Assembly: GCA_046541575.1 (NCBI GenBank)
Contig: JBKHDA010000021.1
Span: 1 to 34,796, forward strand
Direction: 5' to 3'
Source: Halanaerobium sp046541575
Lineage (GTDB): Bacteria; Bacillota; Halanaerobiia; Halanaerobiales; Halanaerobiaceae
DNA length: 34,796 nucleotides
A program made the translations under genes and the position numbers. Shown in pieces: positions 6,754 through 15,600 of the stretch; the stretch's first letter is position 1, and every line of letters starts with the position of its first letter. Below the pieces are notes generated by a model. The model worked only from the letters and a program-made list of their open reading frames with translations, did no database searches and had not been told where the DNA came from.

Positions 6754-8256
6754 TTATAAAATTCCCCACCAGGGTAAAAATTGGTCTAAAGCATAAGCAA
6801 GAACTGTTGAAAGAATCAGTCCACTTACGGCAATAATTAAACCATGTTTAAACATAGTTTTTAAATTAACACCATAACCTGCACTTACTGCAAGACAGCC
6901 ATTACCCGAAGCAATAGCAAAAGACAAATTAACAGACACAGTTAATAATAATATAATAGGAACAGGATTTAAATTCTGAGAGATAAATAACTGAATTATT
7001 ATAGGCATCAGTAAAGCTGCAGAAGCAGTATTGGTAGAAATATTGGTCAATAACACTGTTACAGAACCAAAAATCAAAAATGTAATAATACCATGTCCAT
7101 CTGCAAAATTAATAAGATTACTGCCGACAAGTCCTCCTAAACCTGAAAATTCTAAAACCTTGGCTAGTGCTAAAGCACTCGGCCAGACAATCATTACTGT
7201 AATTGGAAAATTAGCCATACTTTTTATTGACAATACATTTTCTTTTTCTTCTGTTGGTATAAAAAATAACATAAATGCAAGACTAAAGAAAATAAAAGCG
7301 GGATCTAAAAATGGTAAATGTCTAGAATATACGGGCTCTAAAAAGGCTGAGACAACCGCCAAAATAAAAACTAGAGCAGAATATATTTCCCCTTTTTTCA
7401 TTTTTCCCATTTTTTTTAGTTCCTGTTTGTAAATTTCCTTTGACCCAGGAAGCTTAATATCTTCAGACTGAAGAATGTGACTGAGATAAAAACCAATAAA
7501 TGGTATAAAAACTAAAGTAAAAGGCAGCATTCTAAGTGTCCATTCATAAAAATATACTTTTCTACCTACAGTTTCATTTAGAAATTCATAAATCAAAAGA
7601 TTTTGACCGCCGCCTAGAGGTGTTGGCAGACTTCCTATCGATGCTCCCCAGGCAATTGCAAGCAAAATATTTGTAGCAGCCTTATTATTCCATCTCTTGC
7701 TGTTTGAATCATAGCCTAAATAGTTCAGGAGAGTAACAGCTACAGGGACAAATACTGCTGCAGTTACAGTATCAGCAATAATTGAACTTAATAATGCTGA
7801 TATTAAAAACCAGGCCCAAATCTGTTTTCGGGCACTATTACCAAAAAACGAAAGAATTTTGAGTGATAGCCGTCTTGCAATACCCCATCTCTGCCAGGCT
7901 GCTCCCATTGCACAACTACCTGCAATTAAAAATACTATTCTGTGGCTGAATACCTGAACTATCTCTTCAACTGGTGCAATGGGAATAAATGTTGTAACAA
8001 AGATTGGGACAAGTGCAGTAATTGCTACTGCAATATGACCACTTGTCCACCAAAAAGCCATCCAGACTAAAATTCCCAATCCTCCTCTTGCCTGCCAGTC
8101 CAAACCTGGAATTGGCAGCAAAAATAACAAAATGAAAACTACTGGTCCTAAAATTATGTACTTTATGCTATCTGTATCTACACCAAAATTATCTACTAAA
8201 AATCTTCCTTCATCAAGTAGTTTCTTTTCTTCCTGATGCTTCTGCTTATTATTCAT
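6754..8256 (-). CDS. DASS/SLC13-family anion (sulfate or dicarboxylate) : sodium symporter
   Basis: This membrane protein of about 500 residues has roughly a dozen hydrophobic segments. It carries two half-repeat signatures of the divalent anion:Na+ symporter family, PTPLGGGQNLL in the first half and NISTNTASAALLMP in the second. These hairpins bind sodium and the carboxylate or sulfate substrate. The start at 8256 (MNNKQKHQEE) is preferred because AAAGGTG lies upstream. An in-frame ATG at 8358 would add 34 poorly conserved residues and has no ribosome site; the ATG at 8283 is another option. It lies between the acetyltransferase and tautomerase genes on the same strand. Substrate cannot be assigned from sequence. 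Confidence 0.87.
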   Translation of the reverse strand: MNNKQKHQEEKKLLDEGRFLVDNFGVDTDSIKYIILGPVVFILLFLLPIPGLDWQARGGLGILVWMAFWWTSGHIAVAITALVPIFVTTFIPIAPVEEIVQVFSHRIVFLIAGSCAMGAAWQRWGIARRLSLKILSFFGNSARKQIWAWFLISALLSSIIADTVTAAVFVPVAVTLLNYLGYDSNSKRWNNKAATNILLAIAWGASIGSLPTPLGGGQNLLIYEFLNETVGRKVYFYEWTLRMLPFTLVFIPFIGFYLSHILQSEDIKLPGSKEIYKQELKKMGKMKKGEIYSALVFILAVVSAFLEPVYSRHLPFLDPAFIFFSLAFMLFFIPTEEKENVLSIKSMANFPITVMIVWPSALALAKVLEFSGLGGLVGSNLINFADGHGIITFLIFGSVTVLLTNISTNTASAALLMPIIIQLFISQNLNPVPIILLLTVSVNLSFAIASGNGCLAVSAGYGVNLKTMFKHGLIIAVSGLILSTVLAYALDQFLPWWGIL

Positions 8257-8379
8257 ACTACTCATACACCTTTCATTTTTCATTTTATTAACCTGGCTGT
8301 CATTACTGCTGATAGCCGCTCCAACCGGTGTTGTTTTAGAAAAATGGTTGGTCAGCATATTAATTATTTCAATGCTTTA

Positions 8380-8940
8380 TTAGTCATTATCAATTTTTTT
8401 AATTAACCTGGCAGGATTACCTCCAACAAAAACATTGGCCTGTACATCCTTAGTTACAACTGCTCCAGCTCCAATAACTGCATTATCCCCAATCTTTACT
8501 CCGGGCTGGATAACTGCTCCTCCACCAATCCAGACATTGTCTCCAATCACAACTGGAAAACCCAGTTCCCTACCTGAGTTGCGCTCCTTTTCTGCTAAAG
8601 GATGAGTAGCAGTATAGATCTGAACTGCCGGTCCGAGCATTACATTGTTCCCAATGGTAATTGTATTAACATCCAAACACACACAGTTATGGTTTGCATA
8701 AAAGTTTTCTCCAAAATAAATATTATAACCATAGTCACAATAAAAATTAGGTTCTAGATAAGGACTCTGCTCTGTTTTAAATAATTCCTGCAGAATAAGC
8801 TTTTTCTTTTCTCCTGCATCCGGTGATAAATTATTATATTTATGGCACAACTTTTTTGCTCTCAATCTATCTTCAGCAAGTTCATTATCCTGAGGATTAT
8901 ACATTTCTCCTGCTAACATCTTTTCTTTTTCTGTTTTCAT
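8380..8940 (-). CDS. Maltose/galactoside O-acetyltransferase-like protein (left-handed beta-helix)
   Basis: The start at 8940 (MKTEKEKMLAGEMYNPQDNE) matches the conserved family N-terminus and has AAAGGTGG upstream; the ATG 57 nt further upstream is less likely. After the Maa domain (about 1-55), hexapeptide repeats form a left-handed beta-helix with the catalytic His in the YTATHPL segment and the acetyl-CoA-binding PVVIGDNVWIGGGAVI and GAVVTKDV turns. Such enzymes move acetyl from acetyl-CoA to the 6-OH of sugars or glycosides in the cytoplasm. The length (about 186 residues) is normal. The precise acceptor is unknown. Confidence 0.9.
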   Translation of the reverse strand: MKTEKEKMLAGEMYNPQDNELAEDRLRAKKLCHKYNNLSPDAGEKKKLILQELFKTEQSPYLEPNFYCDYGYNIYFGENFYANHNCVCLDVNTITIGNNVMLGPAVQIYTATHPLAEKERNSGRELGFPVVIGDNVWIGGGAVIQPGVKIGDNAVIGAGAVVTKDVQANVFVGGNPARLIKKIDND

Positions 8941-9142
8941 TTTAACCACCTTTAGTCTATTTTCACTATTTTTAATATTACTTCTTACTACCATCATATT
9001 TATACAAAGATAAATAAAATCCTTTTTTGAGTCTTTATATTTCTCATCAAATTTTAATTTGTATCAATTATAATTATAATGTAAAATTGTAGTATAAAGA
9101 TAAACTCATATAGAAAAAGCTATTAATTAAGGAGGCCAAATA

Positions 9143-9979
9143 ATGCACCGCACAAAAACATTTTTATTAATGTTCAGTTTAATAATTATATTTATGTTCT
9201 TTGGAGGAATGATTGCTGGTGAGAATGGAGTGGTAATGGCTTTTATTTTTGCTTTAGGCATAAATTTTATCAGCTACTGGAACAGTGATAAGATTGCCAT
9301 CAAAATGACCAAATCAAAACCTTTAAGTGAAAGTGAAGCACCTGAAGTTTATAAAATAGTCCGTAAACTCAGCCAAAATGCTGAGCTGCCGATGCCGGAT
9401 ATCTATCTGACACCTTCAAATCAGCCTAATGCTTTTGCAACCGGTAGAAATCCCGAACATGCTGCAGTTGCAGTCACTGAGGGTTTAATAAGATTACTAA
9501 ACGAAGATGAGTTGGAGGGAGTAATCGCCCACGAGCTGGCTCATGTTAAAAACAGAGATACTCTGATCAGCACTATGGCAGCTGTAATGGCTGGAGCTTT
9601 AGCTTTTCTGGCCAGAATAGGAAGATTTAGAATGATCTTTGGCGGCCGCCGCAATAATAATGGAGCCGGTGCCCTGCTGCAGTTAGCTGCCATCATTTTT
9701 GCACCTCTGGCAGCTATTTTAATCAAAATGGCCATTTCCCGCTCCAGAGAGTATATTGCTGATGAAACAGGTGGTAAAATATCTGGTAATCCAGAAGGAC
9801 TGGCCAGTGCTTTAGAGAAAATGCAGCGCTACAGTCAAGGTGGTCAGCAGATGCAGATCAATGAAGCAGCAGCCCATATGTTCATTTTAAACCCACTTTC
9901 TCGTGAGGGAATGGCAAAACTATTTAGCTCCCATCCACCAACTGAAGAAAGAATAAAAAAACTGCGCCAGGTAAAATAG
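9143..9979 (+). CDS. htpX: HtpX-type membrane zinc metalloprotease (M48B)
   Basis: HtpX degrades misfolded membrane proteins. The 278-residue protein has two N-terminal membrane segments (about 5-25 and 30-48), the zinc site HELAH at 130-134 and the third ligand Glu203 in SREYIADETG. A hydrophobic pair lies around 143-160 and 176-196. The C-terminus (NPLSREGMAKLFSSHPPTEERI) is the usual HtpX ending. A strong ribosome site (AAGGAGG) precedes the ATG. It is the only plus-strand gene in the first 22 kb and ends in a bidirectional terminator that overlaps its stop codon. Confidence 0.95.
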   Translation: MHRTKTFLLMFSLIIIFMFFGGMIAGENGVVMAFIFALGINFISYWNSDKIAIKMTKSKPLSESEAPEVYKIVRKLSQNAELPMPDIYLTPSNQPNAFATGRNPEHAAVAVTEGLIRLLNEDELEGVIAHELAHVKNRDTLISTMAAVMAGALAFLARIGRFRMIFGGRRNNNGAGALLQLAAIIFAPLAAILIKMAISRSREYIADETGGKISGNPEGLASALEKMQRYSQGGQQMQINEAAAHMFILNPLSREGMAKLFSSHPPTEERIKKLRQVK

Positions 9980-9994
9980 CCTGAGGCAGTTTTT
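9954..9994. terminator. Bidirectional terminator between htpX and the kdp operon
   Basis: AAAAACTGC pairs with GCAGTTTTT and, further in, CAGG pairs with CCTG. Read on plus, a U5 run follows for htpX. Read on minus, a U7 run follows for the kdp-Usp transcript. The stem overlaps the htpX stop codon. A second weaker hairpin at about 10012-10053 precedes another plus-strand T7 run. Confidence 0.8.
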
Positions 9995-10057
9995 AATAGA
10001 ATATTCTTTATCCAGTCAGTATTTCTCTGTGAAAGCAGAAATTTGCTGGCTGTTTTT

Positions 10058-10885
10058 TTATTCTTCTTCCCTCTTATACTTATGCAGCAGCACCGAACAT
10101 TGAGCTGCTTCTGCAATTTTATCAGTTTTACGGCCAAAGACTGTCTGATAAACCCACCAGTCTCCAGAAGGTCCAATAACCAGCAGCTCAAAATCTTCCG
10201 TAGCTTCTTTGATACTGGCAGTCAGAGAATTTCCTTCCAGCATCATTGTTTCAACATCAATATTGAATTCAAGAGCTTTTTCTTTTGCAGCTTCCAGAAC
10301 TTCTTTTCCTTTCTGACGGCTGCCATCTCTTTTATCTACATAATGAGCCAAAGTTAAAGTAGCACCGGTTTCCTGTACTATATGCTTAATTAGATTTAGC
10401 CTGCTTTTAGAAGGTTCTTTAGCTACAGGATACATTACTCTTTTTGTCTGGTCAATATCAACTCTATTTTTATAGATAATCACATCTCCATGAAAATTGT
10501 CCATGATATTTGAGGCCATTTTAGAAATTTTAGCACCTGGTTTGGGCCCCCAACCTAAAATTATAGCTTCTGCCTCCATATCAAAGGCTGTTTCTAAAAT
10601 ACCTCTTTCAATGGTTTTAGAAGTCACAATCTCACGATCACTGTGGATTCCATATCTCATCATTTTATGGTGACTTTCTGTAACCCTCTTTGCTCCCTCT
10701 CTCCATTCGCGAGGCAGATTTATATAACTTCCCTCCTGCATCACATGGATAAACTTGACCTCTCCTTTTTTTCTTTCAATAATATAGGAGGCAAGATCAG
10801 TTAAATTATTGATATCGGCTTTATGGCCCAGAGGTAGCAATATTTTCCTGTATCCGGGCCAGCTTTCATGTAATTTATCATTCAT
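10058..10885 (-). CDS. Tandem universal stress protein, Kdp-associated
   Basis: Two UspA-like domains lie in tandem (about 13-150 and 157-272). Each opens with a beta strand of the RKILLPLG / KRVMYPVA type. The second has the nucleotide-binding pattern G-x2-G-x9-G in VIGPSGDWWVYQTVFGRKT; the first, with GWGPKPGAK, looks degenerate. It overlaps kdpC by one base and is the last gene of the operon. In many bacteria KdpD carries a Usp domain; here no KdpD is present and this soluble protein may take over sensing or binding of a nucleotide such as ATP or c-di-AMP. That role is inference. Family assignment is firm. Confidence 0.85.
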   Translation of the reverse strand: MNDKLHESWPGYRKILLPLGHKADINNLTDLASYIIERKKGEVKFIHVMQEGSYINLPREWREGAKRVTESHHKMMRYGIHSDREIVTSKTIERGILETAFDMEAEAIILGWGPKPGAKISKMASNIMDNFHGDVIIYKNRVDIDQTKRVMYPVAKEPSKSRLNLIKHIVQETGATLTLAHYVDKRDGSRQKGKEVLEAAKEKALEFNIDVETMMLEGNSLTASIKEATEDFELLVIGPSGDWWVYQTVFGRKTDKIAEAAQCSVLLHKYKREEE

Positions 10886-11454
10886 TAATCTAATACCTCC
10901 TCAAGTGCCAGATTTAATTCCAGTACATTAACCCTGTTTTCTCCAAATAGACCAAGTAATTTTGATTCTGTATGCTCTTCTATTAATGAATTCAGTGTTG
11001 ACTCAGAAATTCCTGTTTTTTCGGTCAGATAATCAACCTGAAAATAGGCTAGCTCTGGAGAAATATGAGGATCAAGAGCAGAGCCGGATTCAGTAATTAA
11101 ATCAACAGGTACTGCTTTATTACCCGGCTGATATTTAGCTTCAATTTCCTCTAAGTCAGCTTTTATTCGCTGCTGTAATTTAGGATTTGAAGCAGCCAGA
11201 TTATCACTACCGGAAGTTGCGGCATCATAATTAATCGAAGATGGTCTGGAAATAAAATAGCTTTCGCTTTCAAAATTCTGACCGATTAATCTGGAACCAA
11301 CAGCTTCTCCATTTTGATAAACCAAACTTCCTCCAGCTTTATCTGCAAATAACTGACCTATTCCACCCAGGAGCAGAGGATAAACAATTGAAAAAATCAA
11401 AAGAGAAAGTACTATTAATTTTACTGCAGTTATTATATTCCTTTTTACACTCAT
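10885..11454 (-). CDS. kdpC: Potassium-transporting ATPase subunit KdpC
   Basis: KdpC is the single-span subunit of the KdpFABC high-affinity K+ pump. It stabilises the complex and helps ATP binding. The 189-residue protein has one N-terminal membrane helix (about 10-32), then GSRLIGQNF, YFISRPSSINYDAATSGSDNL and PVDLITESGSALDPHISPELA, all family signatures. It directly follows kdpB (stop and start adjoining) and overlaps the Usp gene by one base, so translation is probably coupled. Confidence 0.96.
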   Translation of the reverse strand: MSVKRNIITAVKLIVLSLLIFSIVYPLLLGGIGQLFADKAGGSLVYQNGEAVGSRLIGQNFESESYFISRPSSINYDAATSGSDNLAASNPKLQQRIKADLEEIEAKYQPGNKAVPVDLITESGSALDPHISPELAYFQVDYLTEKTGISESTLNSLIEEHTESKLLGLFGENRVNVLELNLALEEVLD

Positions 11455-13491
11455 TTAAAACACCCCCAACATTACTAAAAGCGTATCGATTAATTTAATA
11501 GAAATAAACGGTGCAATTAAACCGGCTCCACCGTACATTACCAGGTTTTTGCGCAGTAATTTGGATGAGCTTTCCGCCTTATAATCTACACCCTTCATTG
11601 CCAGTGGAATTAAGAAGGGAATAATCAGTGAGTTATAGATTAAAGAAGCAATCACTACACTCTGTGGAGAATAAAGATTCATAAAGTTAATCTGCTGTAA
11701 GGCAGGTATTCCAGCACTAAAAATTGCAGGTACTAAAGCAAAATACCTTGAAATATCATTGGCAATACTGAAGGTTGTTAAAGAACCTCTGGTCATTAAT
11801 AACTGTTTACCAACAGCAACTACCTCGATTAATTTTGTTGGATCAGAATCAAGGTCAACCATATTACCTGCTTCTTTGGCAGCATTTGTCCCGGCCTGCA
11901 TGGCAAGTCCAACATCAGCTTTAGCGAGTGCAGGAGCATCATTGGTACCATCACCGGTCATTCCAATTAATTTACCCTCTTTTTGAATTTTTTCGACCAG
12001 GGCTATTTTTTCTTCCGGTTTAAATTCAGCATAATATTCTTCTATCCCGGCCTGTTCAGCTACATACCTCGCAGTTCTTTCATTATCACCGGTAGCCATA
12101 ATACATTTAACTCCCATTTCCTGCAGCTCCTGAATTCTGGCTTTAATCCCTATCTTCAATTCATCCTGCAGCTCTATTAAACCTACTATTTTTTTACCAA
12201 CTGCTACAGCCAGGGGAGTCCCTCCACTATCGGCAATCTCATGAGCTTTTTCAGTTAATCCATCAGGTACCTCATCTGCATATTCTTTAACAGCTTCTAC
12301 CGATCCCTTACGTACTTCGGTTCCATCAGGCAAATCAATACCGCTCATTCTGGTTTTAGCAGAAAATTCAACAAAATTCTCTTTCTTCAGCTCACTCTCA
12401 TCTACATCAACATCCAGATCATGGGCTAAATTAACTATTGAGCGTCCCTCTGGGGTTTCATCAAAATAAGAGGACTGCAGACAGGCTTTATATATTTCAT
12501 TTTCTTCACTGGCAACTGCAATAAATTCTTCCGCGATTCTCTCACCAGTTGTAATTGTACCTGTTTTATCTAATATTAGAACATCAAGGTCACCTGCAGA
12601 TTCAACTGCCTTACCTGATTTAGCAATTATATTTTCTCTGGTAACCCTGGTCATCCCGGCAATTCTGATCGAAGCCAGTAAAGCTCCAATTGTAGTCGGC
12701 ATCAATCCAATTAAAAGAGCTATCAGATTTGCAACATCAACATTCATATCAACATACATTCCAAAAAAGCGCATGGTCACAACTGCTGCCAGATAAACAA
12801 AGGTAAAACTGGCTAATAGTAGAGTCATTGAAATCTCATTTGGTGTTTTCTGCCTGGCAGCTGTTTCTACCAGCCCAATCATTCTGTCCAAAAATGACTC
12901 TCCTACAGCAGCAGTAACCTCGATTTTTAAAACATCACTTAAAACCTCAGTTCCTTCTGTAACCGAGTTTCTATCTCCCCCACTTTCTCTAATCACAGGC
13001 TCAGATTCTCCAGTAATTGCTGATTCATCAATTGAGGCACTACCTGCAACAACTTCGCCATCGCGTGGTATAAGATCTCCTTTTTCTACATAAACATAAT
13101 CTCCTTTTTCTATATCTTCTCCAGCTACAATTTCATAATCGTCTTCAGTTATATCATCCAATTCTATATCCTTATCTTTTAGTCTTTTACCTTCACTTTC
13201 GACCTGCAGTGCCTTTAGACTGTCAGCATGGGCCTCACCCTGCAGTTCTGCTAAAGATTCAGCGTAATTGGCAAATAAGAGGGTAAAAACTAAAATTAAG
13301 GTGATTGTCAGGTAATACCAGGTTGGTTGCTGACCGTTAAATAATGGTGGATAAATGGTCAGTACTATTGTCAGTATTGTACAGAGTTCTACCACAAAAA
13401 GAACCGGGTTTTTAATTAAATATCCGGGATCCAGTTTGATAAATGACTGTTTAATTGCTGTCCACTGCTGTTCCCAATCTATATCGAACAT
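11455..13491 (-). CDS. kdpB: Potassium-transporting ATPase ATP-binding subunit KdpB
   Basis: This P-type ATPase subunit hydrolyses ATP to drive K+ uptake through KdpA. The 678-residue protein has the actuator loop TGES (160-163), whose serine is the inhibitory phosphorylation site in E. coli KdpB. The phosphorylated aspartate is D308 in DKTGTIT, followed by nucleotide-binding KTRMSG and KGSVEAVK, the hinge MTGDGTNDAPALA and the C-terminal helices with SIANDISRYFALVP. All catalytic motifs are intact. It lies 2 nt after kdpA. The charged segment at about 95-125 between the membrane and actuator domains is acidic, as expected in a halophile-like proteome. Confidence 0.97.
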   Translation of the reverse strand: MFDIDWEQQWTAIKQSFIKLDPGYLIKNPVLFVVELCTILTIVLTIYPPLFNGQQPTWYYLTITLILVFTLLFANYAESLAELQGEAHADSLKALQVESEGKRLKDKDIELDDITEDDYEIVAGEDIEKGDYVYVEKGDLIPRDGEVVAGSASIDESAITGESEPVIRESGGDRNSVTEGTEVLSDVLKIEVTAAVGESFLDRMIGLVETAARQKTPNEISMTLLLASFTFVYLAAVVTMRFFGMYVDMNVDVANLIALLIGLMPTTIGALLASIRIAGMTRVTRENIIAKSGKAVESAGDLDVLILDKTGTITTGERIAEEFIAVASEENEIYKACLQSSYFDETPEGRSIVNLAHDLDVDVDESELKKENFVEFSAKTRMSGIDLPDGTEVRKGSVEAVKEYADEVPDGLTEKAHEIADSGGTPLAVAVGKKIVGLIELQDELKIGIKARIQELQEMGVKCIMATGDNERTARYVAEQAGIEEYYAEFKPEEKIALVEKIQKEGKLIGMTGDGTNDAPALAKADVGLAMQAGTNAAKEAGNMVDLDSDPTKLIEVVAVGKQLLMTRGSLTTFSIANDISRYFALVPAIFSAGIPALQQINFMNLYSPQSVVIASLIYNSLIIPFLIPLAMKGVDYKAESSSKLLRKNLVMYGGAGLIAPFISIKLIDTLLVMLGVF

Positions 13492-13493
13492 CT

Positions 13494-15230
13494 TTACATC
13501 CCTCCACTTAGCATTTCTGCAATTGGTCCTACTGCTAATGCAGGCATAAAGATTAAACCACCAATAATAATCATTACACCAACAAATAGAACTAGAAATG
13601 ATAGATTTTCAACCTTAAGTGTTCCTTCAGTTTCCGGTCGGATTTTCTTTTTAGATAAGTAACCTGCTATTAACAGCTGACCGAAAATAGGAAGATATCT
13701 TCCCATCAAAATTGCGCCTCCATTAAGCAGGTTATAAAATACTGTATTATCCATTAAGCCTTCAAAGCCGCTACCATTGTTGGCTCCGGCTGAAAACATC
13801 TCATATAAGACTTCCGAAAAGCCGGTAAAACCAGGATTATGAATAGCTTCTTTTCCTGCTTCTGTAATTACTGCAATCGAAGTCGGGAACAAGACTAATA
13901 CAGGCAGCAGCAGAATAATTAAAGCTGCAATTTTAACTTCTCTCCATTCAATCTGTTTACCTAAGTACTGAGGTGCACGCCCAATCATTAAACCGGCAAT
14001 AAAGACACAGATAAAGATATAGGTCATTAAATTGAGCAGCCCAACACCGATTCCGTTATAAAGACAGTTCATGGCCATTGCTAAAAATGGTCCTACACTT
14101 CCCTGGGGTGTAAAACTGTTGTGCATACTGTTTACCGCACCATTGGTAGTGGAAGTGGTAGAAATTGCCCAGAGTGAACTTAAAAGGCTGCCAAAACGGC
14201 TTTCTTTTCCTTCCAGATTACCTGCACTCTGATCCACAGTTAGCTCGGTTTCGGTCATTGTAATTGCTCGATTTGGCTGTGCTTCTCCTGCTGCAGTAAC
14301 CCAGAGCAGACCTAAGAAAATCACAAATAAAGCTCCAATTAAAATTACTCCATGTCGTCTTTTACCCATCCAGATCCCAAAAGCATAAATGATCGCCATT
14401 GGACTGGCCAGCATGATTAAATTAAGTACTATATTTGACAAAATCGTAGGATTTTCAAATGGATGAGCAGCATTGGCTGCAAAATATCCTCCCCCATTTG
14501 TTCCCAGAGTCTTAATTGCTTCTATTCCAGCAACAGGTCCAATTCGAATCGTCTGCTTGACTCCTTCAATAGTATTTACAACAATCTCACTGCCAAACCA
14601 CTGGGGTGAGCCCTGTGAAATTAAAATCAGAGCCACAATAAATGAAACCGGCAGCAGAAATCTAATTAAACCTTTGATCAAATTAACATAAAAATTACCC
14701 AGTCTGCCATCTTCTTGATTCTGGATTCCGCGGGTAAATGCCGGTGCCAGTGCCAGACCGGTTCCAGCTGATAAAAACATAGCCAGACCTACTGCAAAGA
14801 GCTGAGAAAAATACGATAAAGTCTCTCCACCATAATGCTGCTGATTGGTATTGCTGACAAAAGTACTGGCTGTATGGAAAGCCTGATCCCAGCTCATACC
14901 TTCCAAATCAAGCGGATTTAAGGGCAGAATGTTTTGAAATTTGAAGACCAGAAAGAGAAAAACAAATAAAATTCCATTAAATATCAAAAGTGAAAATAGA
15001 TACTGCTTCCAGTTCATCTCCTGGTCAGGATCAATCTTTAAAAATGAAAATATTTTGCTTTCCAAAAATTTAAAAGGTCGATCCAATTTTTTTATAAATT
15101 TTAACTTTTTAGGTAGTTTACTTTTGCTTTTCGTTTCTTCTTTATAAATCCAGGCTATATACTCTCCAAATAGATAGATTAAGGTAAATAATAGTAGAAA
15201 AAAGACTAACAAAGCTATAATATTCAGCAT
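13494..15230 (-). CDS. kdpA: Potassium-transporting ATPase potassium-binding subunit KdpA
   Basis: KdpA is the channel-like subunit that selects K+ in the Kdp pump. The 578-residue membrane protein has the repeated pore-loop signatures of the SKT superfamily: STFVSNTNQQHY, TLGTNGGGYFAANAAHPFENP, STTSTTNGAVNSMHNSF and GANNGSGFEG. The length is normal. The ATG follows an AAGGAAGGTGAG ribosome site. It lies 15 nt downstream of kdpF and upstream of kdpB in the standard kdpFABC order. Confidence 0.97.
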   Translation of the reverse strand: MLNIIALLVFFLLLFTLIYLFGEYIAWIYKEETKSKSKLPKKLKFIKKLDRPFKFLESKIFSFLKIDPDQEMNWKQYLFSLLIFNGILFVFLFLVFKFQNILPLNPLDLEGMSWDQAFHTASTFVSNTNQQHYGGETLSYFSQLFAVGLAMFLSAGTGLALAPAFTRGIQNQEDGRLGNFYVNLIKGLIRFLLPVSFIVALILISQGSPQWFGSEIVVNTIEGVKQTIRIGPVAGIEAIKTLGTNGGGYFAANAAHPFENPTILSNIVLNLIMLASPMAIIYAFGIWMGKRRHGVILIGALFVIFLGLLWVTAAGEAQPNRAITMTETELTVDQSAGNLEGKESRFGSLLSSLWAISTTSTTNGAVNSMHNSFTPQGSVGPFLAMAMNCLYNGIGVGLLNLMTYIFICVFIAGLMIGRAPQYLGKQIEWREVKIAALIILLLPVLVLFPTSIAVITEAGKEAIHNPGFTGFSEVLYEMFSAGANNGSGFEGLMDNTVFYNLLNGGAILMGRYLPIFGQLLIAGYLSKKKIRPETEGTLKVENLSFLVLFVGVMIIIGGLIFMPALAVGPIAEMLSGGM

Positions 15231-15245
15231 TTTCTCACCTTCCTT

Positions 15246-15335
15246 TTAGAACTTTGTTGGAAAAAATAATACATAGGTTAGATAAATAAATACAAATATT
15301 GTTACAACACCTAAAATAATATTTCCTAAATCCAT
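15246..15335 (-). CDS. kdpF: KdpF small membrane subunit (29 residues)
   Basis: A short frame starting ATG at 15335 encodes 29 residues, MDLGNIILGVVTIFVFIYLT followed by a short aromatic tail. This is one hydrophobic helix, as in KdpF, the lipid-like stabiliser of the Kdp complex. A GGGGTGG ribosome site lies upstream and kdpA starts 15 nt downstream, the usual kdpFABC order. It is too short for routine gene calling. Confidence 0.88.
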   Translation of the reverse strand: MDLGNIILGVVTIFVFIYLTYVLFFPTKF

Positions 15336-15362
15336 TTAACACCACCCCTATCTTATGATTTT

Positions 15363-15401
15363 ATATAGAAAAAGCCACAACAGAATTAACTGAAGTGGCT
15401 T
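15363..15401 (-). terminator. Riboswitch-controlled terminator upstream of kdpFABC
   Basis: On the minus strand AAGCCAC (15395-15401) pairs with GTGGCTT (15372-15378), with an inner CAG/CTG pair, followed by a U-rich tract before kdpF. An alternative 11-bp perfect pairing joins 15463-15473 (3' side of the c-di-AMP aptamer) with 15398-15408. That pairing takes the left arm of the terminator, so it acts as an antiterminator. Confidence 0.8.
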
Positions 15402-15460
15402 ATAAAAGCTATAAATATATAGAAATGGAAAATGTTTAAAATAAATTTTAATCCAGATCT

Positions 15461-15588
15461 ACCTTTTATAAGCTGATGAGGTTAGCTGACGGGCTAAGAG
15501 TAAAAGGTCTCTCTCCTGATTAAGGATTAGCCCCAAAAAAATTGGGTTCCCCACTTTCAGTTAAACTGAAATTAAGCTGCTGAAAGAT
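15461..15588 (-). ncRNA. c-di-AMP riboswitch (ydaO/yuaA type) upstream of kdpFABC
   Basis: The minus strand carries the conserved ydaO core: GGGGAACCCA, TTGGGGCTAATCC, a variable hairpin, then AGCCCGTCAGCTAACCTC. A closing stem can form between AUCUUU/AGCU at the 5' side and AGCU/AAAGGU at the 3' side. These RNAs bind c-di-AMP and usually turn off K+ import and osmolyte genes. The aptamer starts 12 nt after the trkH stop codon and is followed by a terminator and then kdpF. The competing antiterminator indicates an OFF switch: ligand-bound P1 frees the terminator. Confidence 0.93.
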
Positions 15589-15600
15589 AATAAATTTTAT

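Noticed and set aside
7031..7432. 133-codon plus-strand frame opposite the DASS transporter
   Set aside because: No ribosome site and composition typical of the reverse of membrane-helix codons; the minus-strand gene has clear family motifs.
8257..8358. Longer N-terminus for the DASS transporter
   Set aside because: No ribosome site before ATG 8358 and the extra residues have no family character; it cannot be fully excluded.
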